Positions 35,633 to 45,236 of a stretch of 64,000 nt of DNA are shown here, in pieces. The stretch is from Hyphococcus sp. Lineage in GTDB: Bacteria; Pseudomonadota; Alphaproteobacteria; Caulobacterales; Parvularculaceae. The DNA lies in contig JAJFGF010000046.1 in the NCBI GenBank assembly GCA_021776245.1, positions 172,234 through 236,233 on the forward strand. Direction: 5' to 3'. A model generated the notes under the pieces. The model ran no database searches, was not told the DNA's origin, and worked only from the letters and a program-made list of their open reading frames with translations. Every line of letters begins with the position of its first letter. Within the stretch, counting starts at the first letter, position 1. The position numbers and the translations under genes were made by a program.

Positions 35633-38600
35633 ATGAGCAATGATTTCAGCGTTGGGGGAAAAAATCTTACTGTTTCCGAATTTGGAATTGGCGATCTGTT
35701 AGCAGCGTCTGAAAGCGGCGCTTTCGGCGCCACGGCGCAATCCGGCCGGCGCGGGCGCCAAAAGGGAGCGCAAAAAAAGCGCATGGCGCACGCAAGCCTT
35801 TTGGCGCCGCTATTGGCGGCCGAAGGATGCCTTAGCGTCGGCAAAGACGAAATACCCCTTGATTCTACAAGTGCTGGCGGCGCAACCGGATCCAGCTTGA
35901 CGTCGCCGAATGGCGGGACCACCGGGACCACTGGGACCACTGGGACCACTGGGACCACCGGGGCCGGTAACGCGGGATTTGCGCAGGACGATGTTGGGTT
36001 CAACACTGGTACGGGCGCAGATATCCAGATTTTTGCCGGCGACCTGTTAGACAATGATTTCGCCAATTCGGGCGAGACGCTTCAATTGGTTCGCGTTTTC
36101 GGCGCTTCAAATGGCACAGTATCGCTTTCCGGCAACATTATTACCTTCACGCCGAATGCCGGTTATACGGGCCCTGCAACATTCAGTTATGAGGCGGCCA
36201 ACTCTCTTGGCCAGTTAAGCCAGGCTGTTGTTCGGATAGATGTTGCCGATGGCGCGAGCGGCGGTAACACAGGCGGCGGTAATGCGGGTGGCGGAATGGC
36301 CATGCACGACCCGGCGATGACCCAAGAGATGATGGCGCTGATGGATCTCGTCAAACCTGCGGACGCGACGCATGTCGCTGTGCAGGATGGGTCGTGGTTT
36401 AATCCCGCGACATGGGCCAACGGCCAGGTGCCCGGTGACGGGGCCAAGGTTTTAATATCCGACGGCGTGACGGTAACCTATGACGGGCAAAGCCCCGTGT
36501 CGCTGTTTACGGTGCGCGTTGATGGCGCGCTCGAGTTTGCGACTGATACTGATACATTTATGGAAGTCGATACGCTGGTCGTTACTAAAATGGGCAGCCT
36601 GACAATCGGCACCGCCCTCAACCCCGTTGAAGCGGGTGTCGATGCGGTTATCCAGATTGCCGAGAATGGCCCGATTGATGTTTCCTGGGATCCGATGCTG
36701 TTATCGCGGGGCGTTATCAGTCACGGCGCCATTGAAATTCACGGCGCAGAAAAAGATACTTTTCTCAAAGTTTCAACCGATCCGATGGCCGGCGATACGT
36801 CAATTACATTGGATTCCGTCCCGGCGGGCTGGGAAGTGGGTGACAGGCTTGTTCTGACGGGAACGCATATCACAGACGTTCCAAATGTGCCGGCTGGGGG
36901 GCAGCGTGCGATTACAACTGAAGATGAGGAACTGACGATTACAGGTATTCAGGGAAATACCATCACTTTTGCAACGCCGCTGCAATTTGATCACGATACG
37001 CCGCGTGCGGATCTGAAAGCCTACGTCGCCAATTATAGCCGTAACGTTAAAATTGAAACGGAAAATGCCGACAACGTCTCGGTTAGTGAACGTGGCCACG
37101 TAATGTTCATGCATTCTGACGATGTCGATGTGCGGTATGCGGAATTTTTTGAACTGGGGCGTACTGACAAATCAACACGGGCCTTTGATTTTGACGACGT
37201 TGGGACAATCACGCCGGACTCAAATCTAAAGGCGCGCTATCCGCTGCATCTACATCGCACTGGCGTGGACAATCTGGATGATCCAGCAATACTGGTCGGC
37301 AATGCTGTGTGGGGCTCGCCGGGGTGGGGCGTTGTCCATCACGATTCAAACGCAGTTCTCACCGACAACGCGGCTTATGATGTCTTTGGCGCCGCCTTTG
37401 TCGCTGAAACCGGCAACGAAACCGGCCGTTGGTCGCATAATATCGCGATCAAATCGATTGGCGTCGCCGGCACCGCTAAACACGGCCCTGATGTTGCGGC
37501 TTTTGATCTCGGCCGCACAGGCGCAGGGTTTTGGTTTCAGGGCAGGCTGGTTGGCGCCGTTGACAACGTCGCTGCCGGTGTGCCGGGCGGTCACGGATTC
37601 GTTTACATGTCACGGGGCGGCACGGGCGATGTAATTGATGTGCTGGAAGAAAACGTTCCTCAACCAGAGGCCCTTAGATATCTGGACAGTGCGCTAATCA
37701 ACATTCCGCCAATCGGGCAATTTTCCGGTAACGAGTCGATTGCGACGAACACCGGACTTGAAGTTATTAAAGCCAATCCCCACCAGGGCAGCGATATACG
37801 TTCGGTGCTGGACGATTTCACGGCGTGGGAAGTACATACCGGCGCCTATTTGCAATATACCGGACATTATACGCTGATTGATTTTGACCTCACGGCCACC
37901 GATCGACCTACCTTAAATGGAGCTCCATCAAAAGGGATCGGGTATGGGCCAAACACATTCGACATGGTCATAAACCGCGCAGATGTCGACGGCTTTGACA
38001 TCGGAGTTGAATTGGACCGCGGATTATCTACGCTCAATCATCCGTTTAACGGTGATTACGGTTATGTTTTCATCGATGTAGACTTAAATAATAACGCCAA
38101 AAATTATAAAGGCGCCGCTGCGGGCGATCTGGTTTTGACGGGCGCTCAGCTAAATAATGCGCCACTGTCATTCGTTTCGGATATTGTTGGCATTCCAGTG
38201 GCGCCGCTATCCCACAAAAGCCCAGACTCGGCGAAGACAGAGTTGTCAGGCTTTAAAACGGACGGCATCGGGACGACAGCTGTCTCGCCTGAATGGGACC
38301 CTCTTATATATGACTATTTTTCTTTGCGTGGGGCCATCGAGGAAGAGGGACTTTGGACACTTCCGGACGGGCGCGTCGTAACCGCTTATGATCAGTATAT
38401 AGCAGATCGTGTAACCGGAGAACTGATCAAGACATCGATATTTGTTGAAGTGCCGCAAACCAATTTGACGCCGGGTGCAGGGTTTCTTCGCACGGCGCCG
38501 GTCGATAATGGCATCCTTGATCTTAATAGTGCGGCGCCGGTCGCTCGAACCGATTTTGCGACGGTCACCGAAAACACATCGATTGTGATCAATGTGCTAG

Positions 38601-38806
38601 CCAATGATTTTGATCCTGACGGCGATCCGCTGAGTGTTGACGGCATTCTCCAGGCCGGTCATGGCGGGGTTTTTGACAATGGTGATGGAACAATAACCTA
38701 TACGCCTGACCCAAATTACGTCGGCAATGACTATTTCTGGTATTGGGTCGAAGATAATAACGGCAATTTCGACAAGGCTCATGTTCAGGTGACCGTAGAA
38801 ATTTAG
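35633..38806 (+). CDS. Large G8-domain surface protein with cadherin-like repeats
   Basis: A 1057-residue protein. Residues 1-110 are low-complexity, basic then Gly/Thr-rich, with a 5-copy GTT repeat. Residues about 115-205 and 960-1057 are tandem-95/cadherin-like modules (LANDFDPDGDPLSV, GTITYTPDPNYVG). Residues about 254-350 are a G8 domain (GSWFNPATWANGQVPGDGAKVLISDGVTV), followed by a long repeat-rich region that looks like a right-handed beta helix. G8 domains occur in the hyaluronan-binding protein CEMIP and in bacterial surface proteins. No clear signal peptide; a weak lipobox-like AAEGC is at Cys66. Probably secreted, linked to the polysaccharide. Confidence 0.8.
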   Translation: MSNDFSVGGKNLTVSEFGIGDLLAASESGAFGATAQSGRRGRQKGAQKKRMAHASLLAPLLAAEGCLSVGKDEIPLDSTSAGGATGSSLTSPNGGTTGTTGTTGTTGTTGAGNAGFAQDDVGFNTGTGADIQIFAGDLLDNDFANSGETLQLVRVFGASNGTVSLSGNIITFTPNAGYTGPATFSYEAANSLGQLSQAVVRIDVADGASGGNTGGGNAGGGMAMHDPAMTQEMMALMDLVKPADATHVAVQDGSWFNPATWANGQVPGDGAKVLISDGVTVTYDGQSPVSLFTVRVDGALEFATDTDTFMEVDTLVVTKMGSLTIGTALNPVEAGVDAVIQIAENGPIDVSWDPMLLSRGVISHGAIEIHGAEKDTFLKVSTDPMAGDTSITLDSVPAGWEVGDRLVLTGTHITDVPNVPAGGQRAITTEDEELTITGIQGNTITFATPLQFDHDTPRADLKAYVANYSRNVKIETENADNVSVSERGHVMFMHSDDVDVRYAEFFELGRTDKSTRAFDFDDVGTITPDSNLKARYPLHLHRTGVDNLDDPAILVGNAVWGSPGWGVVHHDSNAVLTDNAAYDVFGAAFVAETGNETGRWSHNIAIKSIGVAGTAKHGPDVAAFDLGRTGAGFWFQGRLVGAVDNVAAGVPGGHGFVYMSRGGTGDVIDVLEENVPQPEALRYLDSALINIPPIGQFSGNESIATNTGLEVIKANPHQGSDIRSVLDDFTAWEVHTGAYLQYTGHYTLIDFDLTATDRPTLNGAPSKGIGYGPNTFDMVINRADVDGFDIGVELDRGLSTLNHPFNGDYGYVFIDVDLNNNAKNYKGAAAGDLVLTGAQLNNAPLSFVSDIVGIPVAPLSHKSPDSAKTELSGFKTDGIGTTAVSPEWDPLIYDYFSLRGAIEEEGLWTLPDGRVVTAYDQYIADRVTGELIKTSIFVEVPQTNLTPGAGFLRTAPVDNGILDLNSAAPVARTDFATVTENTSIVINVLANDFDPDGDPLSVDGILQAGHGGVFDNGDGTITYTPDPNYVGNDYFWYWVEDNNGNFDKAHVQVTVEI
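35915..35959 (+). repeat. Five 9-base tandem repeats inside the G8-domain gene
   Basis: Five near-identical 9-base units (GGGACCACT or GGGACCACC) run in frame and encode a Gly-Thr-Thr repeat. Perfect tandem units of this type can change number by slippage, which would alter linker length but not the frame. Confidence 0.9.
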
Positions 38807-39954
38807 GCCTTGCGTCGGTTAGTTATGCGTTCAGCGCCATCGCGCCATTCTGCAAGCACGCCGTCGTCGGATTCGGCGGCGGCGTGTTCTTTCATCAGCC
38901 TGAAAAATGCGTCGGCGTCTAGTTTGTATAGCGCCCAGACAGCCGCGCCGCGGACCATGGCGTCTTCATCGTTAACCAGACTACTCGCCGCAGACAAAAG
39001 CGATTTGTCATTGGAATTGCCGATGGCGATTAGGACATTGCGAATGAAGCGATTGCGCCCCGTACGTTTAACCGGCGATTTGGAAAACATCTCTCGGAAG
39101 GCGCTGTCATCAAGCGCGGCAAGAACAGCAAGCGAGGGGTTGCGCAATTCATCGCGCGCATGAAATTCAGCCTCTTTAGTTTGTTGCGCAAACTTGTTCC
39201 ATGGGCATATTGCAAGGCAATCGTCACAACCATAAATTCTATTGCCCATGGGTTCGCGAAACTCCACGGGAATTGGTCCATTATGTTCAATCGTCAGATA
39301 TGAAATACAGCGGCGCGCATCAAGTTGGTAAGGGGCGGGGAACGCTTTTGTTGGACAAATGTCGAGGCAGTTTTGGCACGCGCCGCAATGATCTTTTGCG
39401 GGGGTGTCTGCACCAAGACGCAGCGATGTATAAATAGCGCCAAGAAACAGCCAGGAGCCATAATCGCGTGAAACAAGATTTGTGTGCTTTCCTTGCCAAC
39501 CAAGGCCAGCGCGTTCAGCCAGGGGTTTTTCCATAACCGGCGCCGTATCGACAAAGACTTTGACTTCGGCGCCGTGCTGGTCGGCGATCATGCGTGCAAG
39601 GCGTTTCAGGCGTTTTTTGACGATGTCGTGGTAGTCTTTGTTCTGTGCGTAAACCGAAATATTGCCGGTCGTTCGTTTGTTGAGTTTTCCCAGCGGGTCC
39701 TCGTTGGGCCCGTAATTCAGGCCGAGCATAATGACGCTGGAAGCCTCGGGCCATAGCGTTTTTGGATGCGCCCTTTGCGCCGATCGATCGGAAAGCCAAC
39801 CCATATCGCCGTGGCGTCCAAGGGTCAGAAATTCGATAAGTCGCTTTTTCGCATTCGGCGCCAAATCGGCGGCAGTAAAACCGATCGCGTCAAATCCGAG
39901 ATTTTGCGCTTCCTCTCGGATCTGATCTTTAATGTTTCTATTTGGCGCCGGCAT
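38803..39954 (-). CDS. queG: Epoxyqueuosine reductase
   Basis: A 383-residue iron-sulfur and cobalamin enzyme that reduces epoxyqueuosine to queuosine in tRNA. It has the two 4Fe-4S motifs CGACQNCLDICP and GCDDCLAICPWN, and the FVDTAPVMEKPLAERAGLGWQGKH segment. The C-terminal 90 residues are HEAT-like repeats (ALYKLDADAFFRLMKEHAA), usual for QueG. It overlaps the G8-domain gene's 3' end by 4 bases (convergent) and overlaps the upstream GST gene (TAATG), so gst-queG is one operon. Confidence 0.95.
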   Translation of the reverse strand: MPAPNRNIKDQIREEAQNLGFDAIGFTAADLAPNAKKRLIEFLTLGRHGDMGWLSDRSAQRAHPKTLWPEASSVIMLGLNYGPNEDPLGKLNKRTTGNISVYAQNKDYHDIVKKRLKRLARMIADQHGAEVKVFVDTAPVMEKPLAERAGLGWQGKHTNLVSRDYGSWLFLGAIYTSLRLGADTPAKDHCGACQNCLDICPTKAFPAPYQLDARRCISYLTIEHNGPIPVEFREPMGNRIYGCDDCLAICPWNKFAQQTKEAEFHARDELRNPSLAVLAALDDSAFREMFSKSPVKRTGRNRFIRNVLIAIGNSNDKSLLSAASSLVNDEDAMVRGAAVWALYKLDADAFFRLMKEHAAAESDDGVLAEWRDGAERITNRRKA

Positions 39955-40634
39955 TAAAAGTCCAGATTATCGTAATGGCTCGGAGGCGGAAGTCCGTTGA
40001 TGCGATCCTGCAAAATTTGCCGCATGCTGGGACGTGATTTCAATCGCGCATACCACTCTTTGACCGACGGAAACTTATCCCAGGCAATGGCGTCAATGTA
40101 ATCAAGCGCGGAAAAATGTGCGGCGGCGGCAATGTCCGCTGCGCTAAAGCGTTCTCCGGCAATCCATGAACGATTTTCCAAAAGCCAAGCAAAATAATCG
40201 AGGTGCCAGGCGAGGGCGGCGGTTCCTTGCTTCAGCAATTCGTAGTCAGGCTGACCGCGCCTCATAAGCCTTTTGTCAATTCGTTCGCGTAAGGTCGGTT
40301 CATTGACCTCTCGTTCAAATTTTTCGTTAAACCAAGAGCACAAGCGGCGTGTTTCGGCGCGCGCGGCCGAAGTTGAGGGCAGGAGCGGCGACGCCGTATA
40401 CGCCTCGTCGAGATATTCAACAATTGCAGCAGCCGGCGAAATTGCGACCTCGCCGCCGGTTGGCGCCTCGTCAACGAGCACAGGCACTGTGCAGGCCGGG
40501 TTAATCGCCGCAAGTGATCCGTCATCTTGCCAGGGTCGGGTCTCGACAAGTCGCGCTGTCAGTCCTTTTTCGAAAAGAACAATGCGCACGATGCGTGAAG
40601 CAGGGTCGTGTGGCATGTGATACAAAATACGCAT
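39954..40634 (-). CDS. Glutathione S-transferase family protein
   Basis: A 226-residue protein with an N-terminal thioredoxin-fold domain (MRILYHMPHDPASRIVRIVLFEKG; VPVLVDE with the cis-Pro; a GEVAISPAAAIVEYLD segment for glutathione) and a C-terminal helical domain (FSAADIAAAAHFSALDYI). The frame opens 19 codons earlier, but ATG 40634 gives the normal N-terminus. It is translationally coupled to queG. GST genes next to queG are common in alphaproteobacteria, though the functional link is not known to me. Confidence 0.92.
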   Translation of the reverse strand: MRILYHMPHDPASRIVRIVLFEKGLTARLVETRPWQDDGSLAAINPACTVPVLVDEAPTGGEVAISPAAAIVEYLDEAYTASPLLPSTSAARAETRRLCSWFNEKFEREVNEPTLRERIDKRLMRRGQPDYELLKQGTAALAWHLDYFAWLLENRSWIAGERFSAADIAAAAHFSALDYIDAIAWDKFPSVKEWYARLKSRPSMRQILQDRINGLPPPSHYDNLDF

Positions 40635-40797
40635 TAACCAAGACCATAGCAGCACTCCGCGAAAGGCAAAGCGGTGATTGTCAAGAATCAATGATTTTGG
40701 TTAACAGCCGGCGGGCGGCAAAAGGATTGCAGATTCTCGATCAAGGTGTTGCGAAACGCTCCGGCGCGGGACAATCGCCGGTTGAGGATTGTACCAA

Positions 40798-42438
40798 ATG
40801 AGCACAGCCGCCTCCGATAGAGATCATAACGAGGAATTCAGCTGGCGACGGTCCGCGCCGACAGCGCGACGCGCAACGGCAGCCTTATACGCTTGGCGCG
40901 AACCGCATTGGTCCTTTTTATGGGGCGCGTCTGCGGCAATGCCGTTCCTGATATTGGCGGCTGTGGCGCCTGCCTTGTTAAGCCTGTCGCCCACGACTGA
41001 CATGATTGCGCCAATTGCCGAGGCGCGCGCAGTAATGGGTGGTGAAGCTGAAATTGCAAATCACGAATCACCATTTTATTTGTTACTGCTAATGGCGGGC
41101 GATATTTTCGCTGATGCGCCGGGGCGCATTCATCTCATGGCAAAGGCTTTGGGCGCGCTTTTGGTGATGGTCCCGCTTGCTTTTTTTGCGTCCTCCCGAT
41201 TTCCAGCGCTTGTCGCCGCCGTGCTGACTGCGGGGATGGCAGCTTATGTTGCGGCGCCGTTTGCTGCGGCGCCCGAATTCGGCGTTGCTGTGATGCTCGT
41301 CTGCGCAGTTGCATTTCTGTCGGGATCAGCGGAGGATTCTTTCCGGAAAGCATGGTTCGAAGGCGCCATTGCAGGCGCTCTTCTGTTTACGCTGTGGCTG
41401 CTCAGCCCTGTATTATCGCTGGCGGGTTTTGTGTTTTTGTCCGCTTGCCCATTTCTTTCCGGGCGCTTCAGGCTTTGGCGATATGGATCAACACTCATTG
41501 TATTTGCTTTGCTTGCGGCGGTCCTGGAGTTTAATGCGCCAGGCTTGAATTACGCCCGTGCCGCCGCTGCCGCCGGCATCTTGGATCTCGGCGCTTTATT
41601 TTCCGGCCATGAGGCAGTTTTCGGATTGAGCGGCGTTGTCTATAGCGCGATAATCATTATGGCGTCTTCGGCAATTTTCGGCGGCCGCGAACATGCAAAA
41701 AGCTGGGGCGTTGCAGCCGGATTTGCCGTGGTCGCATTCGTTGCAGCTCGGATCGCGGGCGCAAATGCATTGCCGGTTTTTGTATTGGCGGCAAGCATCG
41801 CCTGTTTTTCGATAGCATCGCCATTTTATGACGGTCTGTTCCGCAGTCATGATCGTGCGAGTGTTTCTATAGCTTTGATGGCTGCCTCGTTAACATTGTT
41901 TTGGGCTGTCGCGCTCATTGCACACGCGGCGGGACAATTCGGGCTGCAATACCAGGCATCGAAATCTGCGCCGGAAAACATTCGTAGCGAGCTGGCGCTT
42001 GTTCAACCTGGAGGATTGACCATCGCGCGATGGGTAGAGGAAGGGCGGTTTTCGACGCCGGAAGCGCGCGAGCTGTTTGCGCTCGCGCCAGTCGATCAAT
42101 CCGCCGTACTTCTTGCGGCGGCAAGCCGCGCACGGATCATCGCTAAACACGGATTGGACGTTGCCATATTAACGGGCGCAGACACTGCGTGCGTTCTGAC
42201 CGAACAGCGCTACTGCTATGCCGACGGTCCTGCTGCAGCTACAGCGGCGGCGGTTGTTTTTGTACCTCGCTTGGATTTTGACGCTGCAACGACCTTGGCA
42301 AAAGGCAGGTCGGAGGCGCTGCTCTATACGCAATTCAAACTGGTCGAACGCAACGCCCTTTGGGAGATCTGGGTCCGTCGCGGCGCATCTATTCCGACAA
42401 ATCTTTTGGCTGCGCCAAACGCCGCCCTTTATCGTTAA
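40798..42438 (+). CDS. Polytopic membrane protein of unknown function, GT-C-like layout
   Basis: A 546-residue protein. Residues 40-390 hold about ten hydrophobic helices, including a first helix near 40-60 and an acidic loop after it (GGEAEIANHESPFYLLLL). Residues 395-546 form a soluble C-terminal domain. The N-terminal layout, with an acidic first loop, is like GT39/GT83-type lipid-linked sugar transferases, but I found no certain motif. Near the exopolysaccharide genes it could be a sugar transferase or a polymer assembly factor. It starts at ATG 40798 after GAGG. The stop overlaps cysQ's stop by 4 bases. Confidence 0.6.
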   Translation: MSTAASDRDHNEEFSWRRSAPTARRATAALYAWREPHWSFLWGASAAMPFLILAAVAPALLSLSPTTDMIAPIAEARAVMGGEAEIANHESPFYLLLLMAGDIFADAPGRIHLMAKALGALLVMVPLAFFASSRFPALVAAVLTAGMAAYVAAPFAAAPEFGVAVMLVCAVAFLSGSAEDSFRKAWFEGAIAGALLFTLWLLSPVLSLAGFVFLSACPFLSGRFRLWRYGSTLIVFALLAAVLEFNAPGLNYARAAAAAGILDLGALFSGHEAVFGLSGVVYSAIIIMASSAIFGGREHAKSWGVAAGFAVVAFVAARIAGANALPVFVLAASIACFSIASPFYDGLFRSHDRASVSIALMAASLTLFWAVALIAHAAGQFGLQYQASKSAPENIRSELALVQPGGLTIARWVEEGRFSTPEARELFALAPVDQSAVLLAAASRARIIAKHGLDVAILTGADTACVLTEQRYCYADGPAAATAAAVVFVPRLDFDAATTLAKGRSEALLYTQFKLVERNALWEIWVRRGASIPTNLLAAPNAALYR

Positions 42439-43241
42439 GCGCTATCGGCGCCCCAGGCGATGAAAAAGGGGTTATCGAAGCCGCGTTCCTTTTTGCCGTA
42501 GAGAAGTGTTTCGCCTTGCGGATGGGTTACGACTTTTCCGCCAGCAGCTTCCAGAACCGCCTGGCCTGCGCCGGTGTCCCACTCCATGGTCCGGCCAAAC
42601 CGCGGATATATATCTGCTTTTCCCTCTGCGATCAGACAGAATTTAAGCGATGACCCGGCGGCGGCGAAGTCGGCGATATCCAGCTTCGCAAGATAGGCGT
42701 CTGTCTCCGGCGAACGATGCGAACGGCTCGCGACGGCGACGAGGTTTGTTTGTGGAGACGGTCGTGTGCTGATTGTTTGCCTGTCGCCAATTGCGTTGTT
42801 TTTGCTGATCTCCGCGACCCATGCGCCGGCATTTCGCGAACCTGCATAGAGCCGGGCGAGGGCGGGGGCGTACACGACGCCAAGCACCGGACATTTGTCG
42901 CGGATGAGAGCAATATTGACGGTGAACTCCCCGGTCTTTTTGATAAACTCTTTGGTGCCGTCGAGGGGGTCGACAAGGAAGAATTCGTCGCCCAGCGCCG
43001 GGATGTGCCCGTCCGAAGCGCCTTCCTCTGCGAGCACCGGAATTTGCGGTGCGAGCGCCTGCAAGCCATTGAGAATGATCTCCTCGCCGGCACGATCGGC
43101 CTCGGTCACGGGTGACGCGTCACCCTTTTCTTCAACGACGAAGTCTGTGTGATAAATATCAAGCGCTTTTGCGCCAGCCTTGAGCGCCAGCGTGCAAATC
43201 GCGTCGATAAGTACAGTGTCATTAATGGGATGGCGTTTCAT
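42435..43241 (-). CDS. cysQ: 3'(2'),5'-bisphosphate nucleotidase
   Basis: A 268-residue enzyme of the inositol-phosphatase superfamily. It has DPLDGTKEF (metal and substrate site), a VTEADRAGEE segment and WDTGAGQAVLEAAGG near the C-terminus. CysQ hydrolyses 3'-phosphoadenosine 5'-phosphate to AMP, recycling the product of PAPS use. This fits a cell with sulfotransferases such as the candidate at 2265. A GTG 8 codons upstream (43265) is possible, and neither start has a good Shine-Dalgarno; the ATG is used here. It shares its 3' end with the convergent membrane-protein gene. Confidence 0.9.
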   Translation of the reverse strand: MKRHPINDTVLIDAICTLALKAGAKALDIYHTDFVVEEKGDASPVTEADRAGEEIILNGLQALAPQIPVLAEEGASDGHIPALGDEFFLVDPLDGTKEFIKKTGEFTVNIALIRDKCPVLGVVYAPALARLYAGSRNAGAWVAEISKNNAIGDRQTISTRPSPQTNLVAVASRSHRSPETDAYLAKLDIADFAAAGSSLKFCLIAEGKADIYPRFGRTMEWDTGAGQAVLEAAGGKVVTHPQGETLLYGKKERGFDNPFFIAWGADSA

Positions 43242-43295
43242 AGAACTGGCATGAAACAGGTTCACCGGTAACGCAAGGCCGGAAAAAAAGCGACC

Positions 43296-43532
43296 TCAGC
43301 GAAAGGCGACGATTGTGAACGCCGCTGTTTGCCGCGGCGTTAACCCTCCGGCAGGAATGATCTCCTGGATAATCCAGCCTTCGTCAGCGAGTTGGTTCAG
43401 GCGGTCCTGCAGCGCCGCCGCCGCGGCCCGGCCATAGTCGCGCTCATTGGCAAAAACGCCAGCTGGACGCCGATTGGCGTCCCGCCACGTGACATGAAAG
43501 GCTGCAAACTGTTTCGACATGGCACATGTCAC
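43296..43532 (-). CDS. Small conserved protein of unknown function
   Basis: A 78-residue soluble protein (QFAAFHVTWRDAN near the start, then a helical part and GWIIQEIIPAGGL). The ATG at 43532 has AAGG four bases before it, and a second ATG lies four codons later. I recall no function. It is upstream of cysQ on the same strand with a 54-base gap. The codon pattern and ribosome binding site argue that it is real. Confidence 0.65.
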   Translation of the reverse strand: MTCAMSKQFAAFHVTWRDANRRPAGVFANERDYGRAAAAALQDRLNQLADEGWIIQEIIPAGGLTPRQTAAFTIVAFR

Positions 43533-43716
43533 CTTTTCAATGTAATTTTCAGCTTATTGTGGCTTTTAGAGATACAAACGCCGGGCCGTTATTGTGCGTG
43601 TCGCAGTCGGGGTAGGGCGGTGGGCCTGGCCAGGGTTTGGGCGCCGTGTCTGCATACCGGGTGGAGTTGCGGTCTTTCAGGCTTTGCGTGTGTTTTCAGA
43701 GGTGTAGTTTAGAGTG

Positions 43717-45174
43717 ATGACAGATACCGGGCTGGGCGAAGTTGACAATTTCTCCACCGATGGCGTGCGCCGCCGCGGCCCGATGGCGCGCGCCCTTGTC
43801 GGCGATATTGTTCAACTTGTTGATTTTATCCTTGTGATCGTCGTGTCGGTCGCCGTCGCCTACGCCTATCATGCGCTGGCGTTGCAATCCGCATTCGATG
43901 TCCAATACTATATTGCCGCCGGCATCATTGGGGCGACAGGGCTAACCGCTTTGCTGCGCCGCGACGGCTATTATGAATTTGATCAGCTGCTGTCATCCGG
44001 GCGGACGCTACGCGCTATTTTTTCCAGATGGGGGCTGGTGGTGCTCGGCCTGCTCGCTTTTGGATTTGCCCTGAAAGTCTCTGAGAATTTTTCCCGAGCC
44101 TGGCTGGGGTTGTGGTCGATTTTCACGGTTACGGCAATAACCGGCGCTCGCGTCATTACGGCCAGGATTTTACGCAGTATGAGCCGCGACGGCGGCGCCT
44201 TTGCAAGGCGCGTCGCCGTTGTCGGCGCGACCGCGCTTGGCGCCAAATTCGCGGCTCAGGCCAGCGCACCCGACAGCGGCATTTCGATTGCCGGTATTTA
44301 TGAAGCCGGGCTTTCCGATAACGGCGATGGTCATTACGCTGAAATCAAAGGCGATATGCATGATTTAGCTCAGGCGGCGCGCAACAACGAGATTGATGAC
44401 ATTGTCATCGCAACGCCGCGCGCCTCAAAAGAAGAAATGGCGGCAGTGATCCGCCGTCTTTCGATTTTGCCCGTATCGATTGCAATCTGCTCAAACATGC
44501 ATTGGCTGGATCATACCGGCGGCGCCATCGCCAGAGTCGGGGACGCCAGCGTCTTATCTCTTTACCGGCGTCCCCTGGAGGGCTGGGGCGGCGTGATCAA
44601 GAATATTGAAGACTTTTTTCTTGGCGGGATTATTCTTGTATTGAGCACGCCCGTCCTGCTTTTGCTCGCCTTTGCAATTCGGTTGCAGGGAAAAGGGCCG
44701 ATCCTTTTTGCCCAACAACGCCACGGGTTTAATAATGCGGTTTTCAAGATCTATAAATTCCGCACCATGACGGTTTCGGAGGATGGCGACGAAATCGCGC
44801 AGGCAAAGCCAGATGATCCTCGAATAACGGCATTGGGAAAGTTTTTGCGGCGTTACAGCCTTGACGAGCTGCCGCAGCTGATAAATGTCGTACGCGGTGA
44901 AATGTCGCTAGTCGGGCCGCGACCCCACGCGCTGGCGCATAATCACCAATATGCCCGGACCATCGAAAATTATTCCGGCAGGCACAAAGTCAAACCTGGC
45001 ATTACCGGTTGGGCCCAGGTCAACGGTTTTCGCGGCGAAACGTCTGAAAATGAATTGATGGAGCAACGGGTCCGCTATGATTTGGCCTATGTTGACAATT
45101 GGTCCCTTTGGTTCGATCTGAAAATTCTGATTTTGACAATCAAAGCGGTGGTTTTTCCCAAAAACGCCGTTTAA
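43717..45174 (+). CDS. Undecaprenyl-phosphate sugar phosphotransferase (WbaP/WcaJ/ExoY-like)
   Basis: A 485-residue initiating transferase. It has an N-terminal membrane bundle (residues 28-145), a CoA_binding_3-like central domain (about 160-260) and a C-terminal sugar transferase domain with FKIYKFRTM, RRYSLDELPQLINV, GEMSLVGPRPH and KPGITGWAQVNGFRG. It moves a sugar-1-phosphate from UDP- or GDP-sugar to undecaprenyl phosphate, the first step of exopolysaccharide assembly. Start choice: ATG 43717 after a GTG at 43714; GAGGTG is about 14 bases up. The UDP-glucose dehydrogenase follows by 62 bases. Confidence 0.95.
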   Translation: MTDTGLGEVDNFSTDGVRRRGPMARALVGDIVQLVDFILVIVVSVAVAYAYHALALQSAFDVQYYIAAGIIGATGLTALLRRDGYYEFDQLLSSGRTLRAIFSRWGLVVLGLLAFGFALKVSENFSRAWLGLWSIFTVTAITGARVITARILRSMSRDGGAFARRVAVVGATALGAKFAAQASAPDSGISIAGIYEAGLSDNGDGHYAEIKGDMHDLAQAARNNEIDDIVIATPRASKEEMAAVIRRLSILPVSIAICSNMHWLDHTGGAIARVGDASVLSLYRRPLEGWGGVIKNIEDFFLGGIILVLSTPVLLLLAFAIRLQGKGPILFAQQRHGFNNAVFKIYKFRTMTVSEDGDEIAQAKPDDPRITALGKFLRRYSLDELPQLINVVRGEMSLVGPRPHALAHNHQYARTIENYSGRHKVKPGITGWAQVNGFRGETSENELMEQRVRYDLAYVDNWSLWFDLKILILTIKAVVFPKNAV

Positions 45175-45236
45175 GACCGTCGAGATTTCCGGGGTCAACA
45201 TGTGTCGCCCCCTACAACACAGATTGAGGCCTCACC

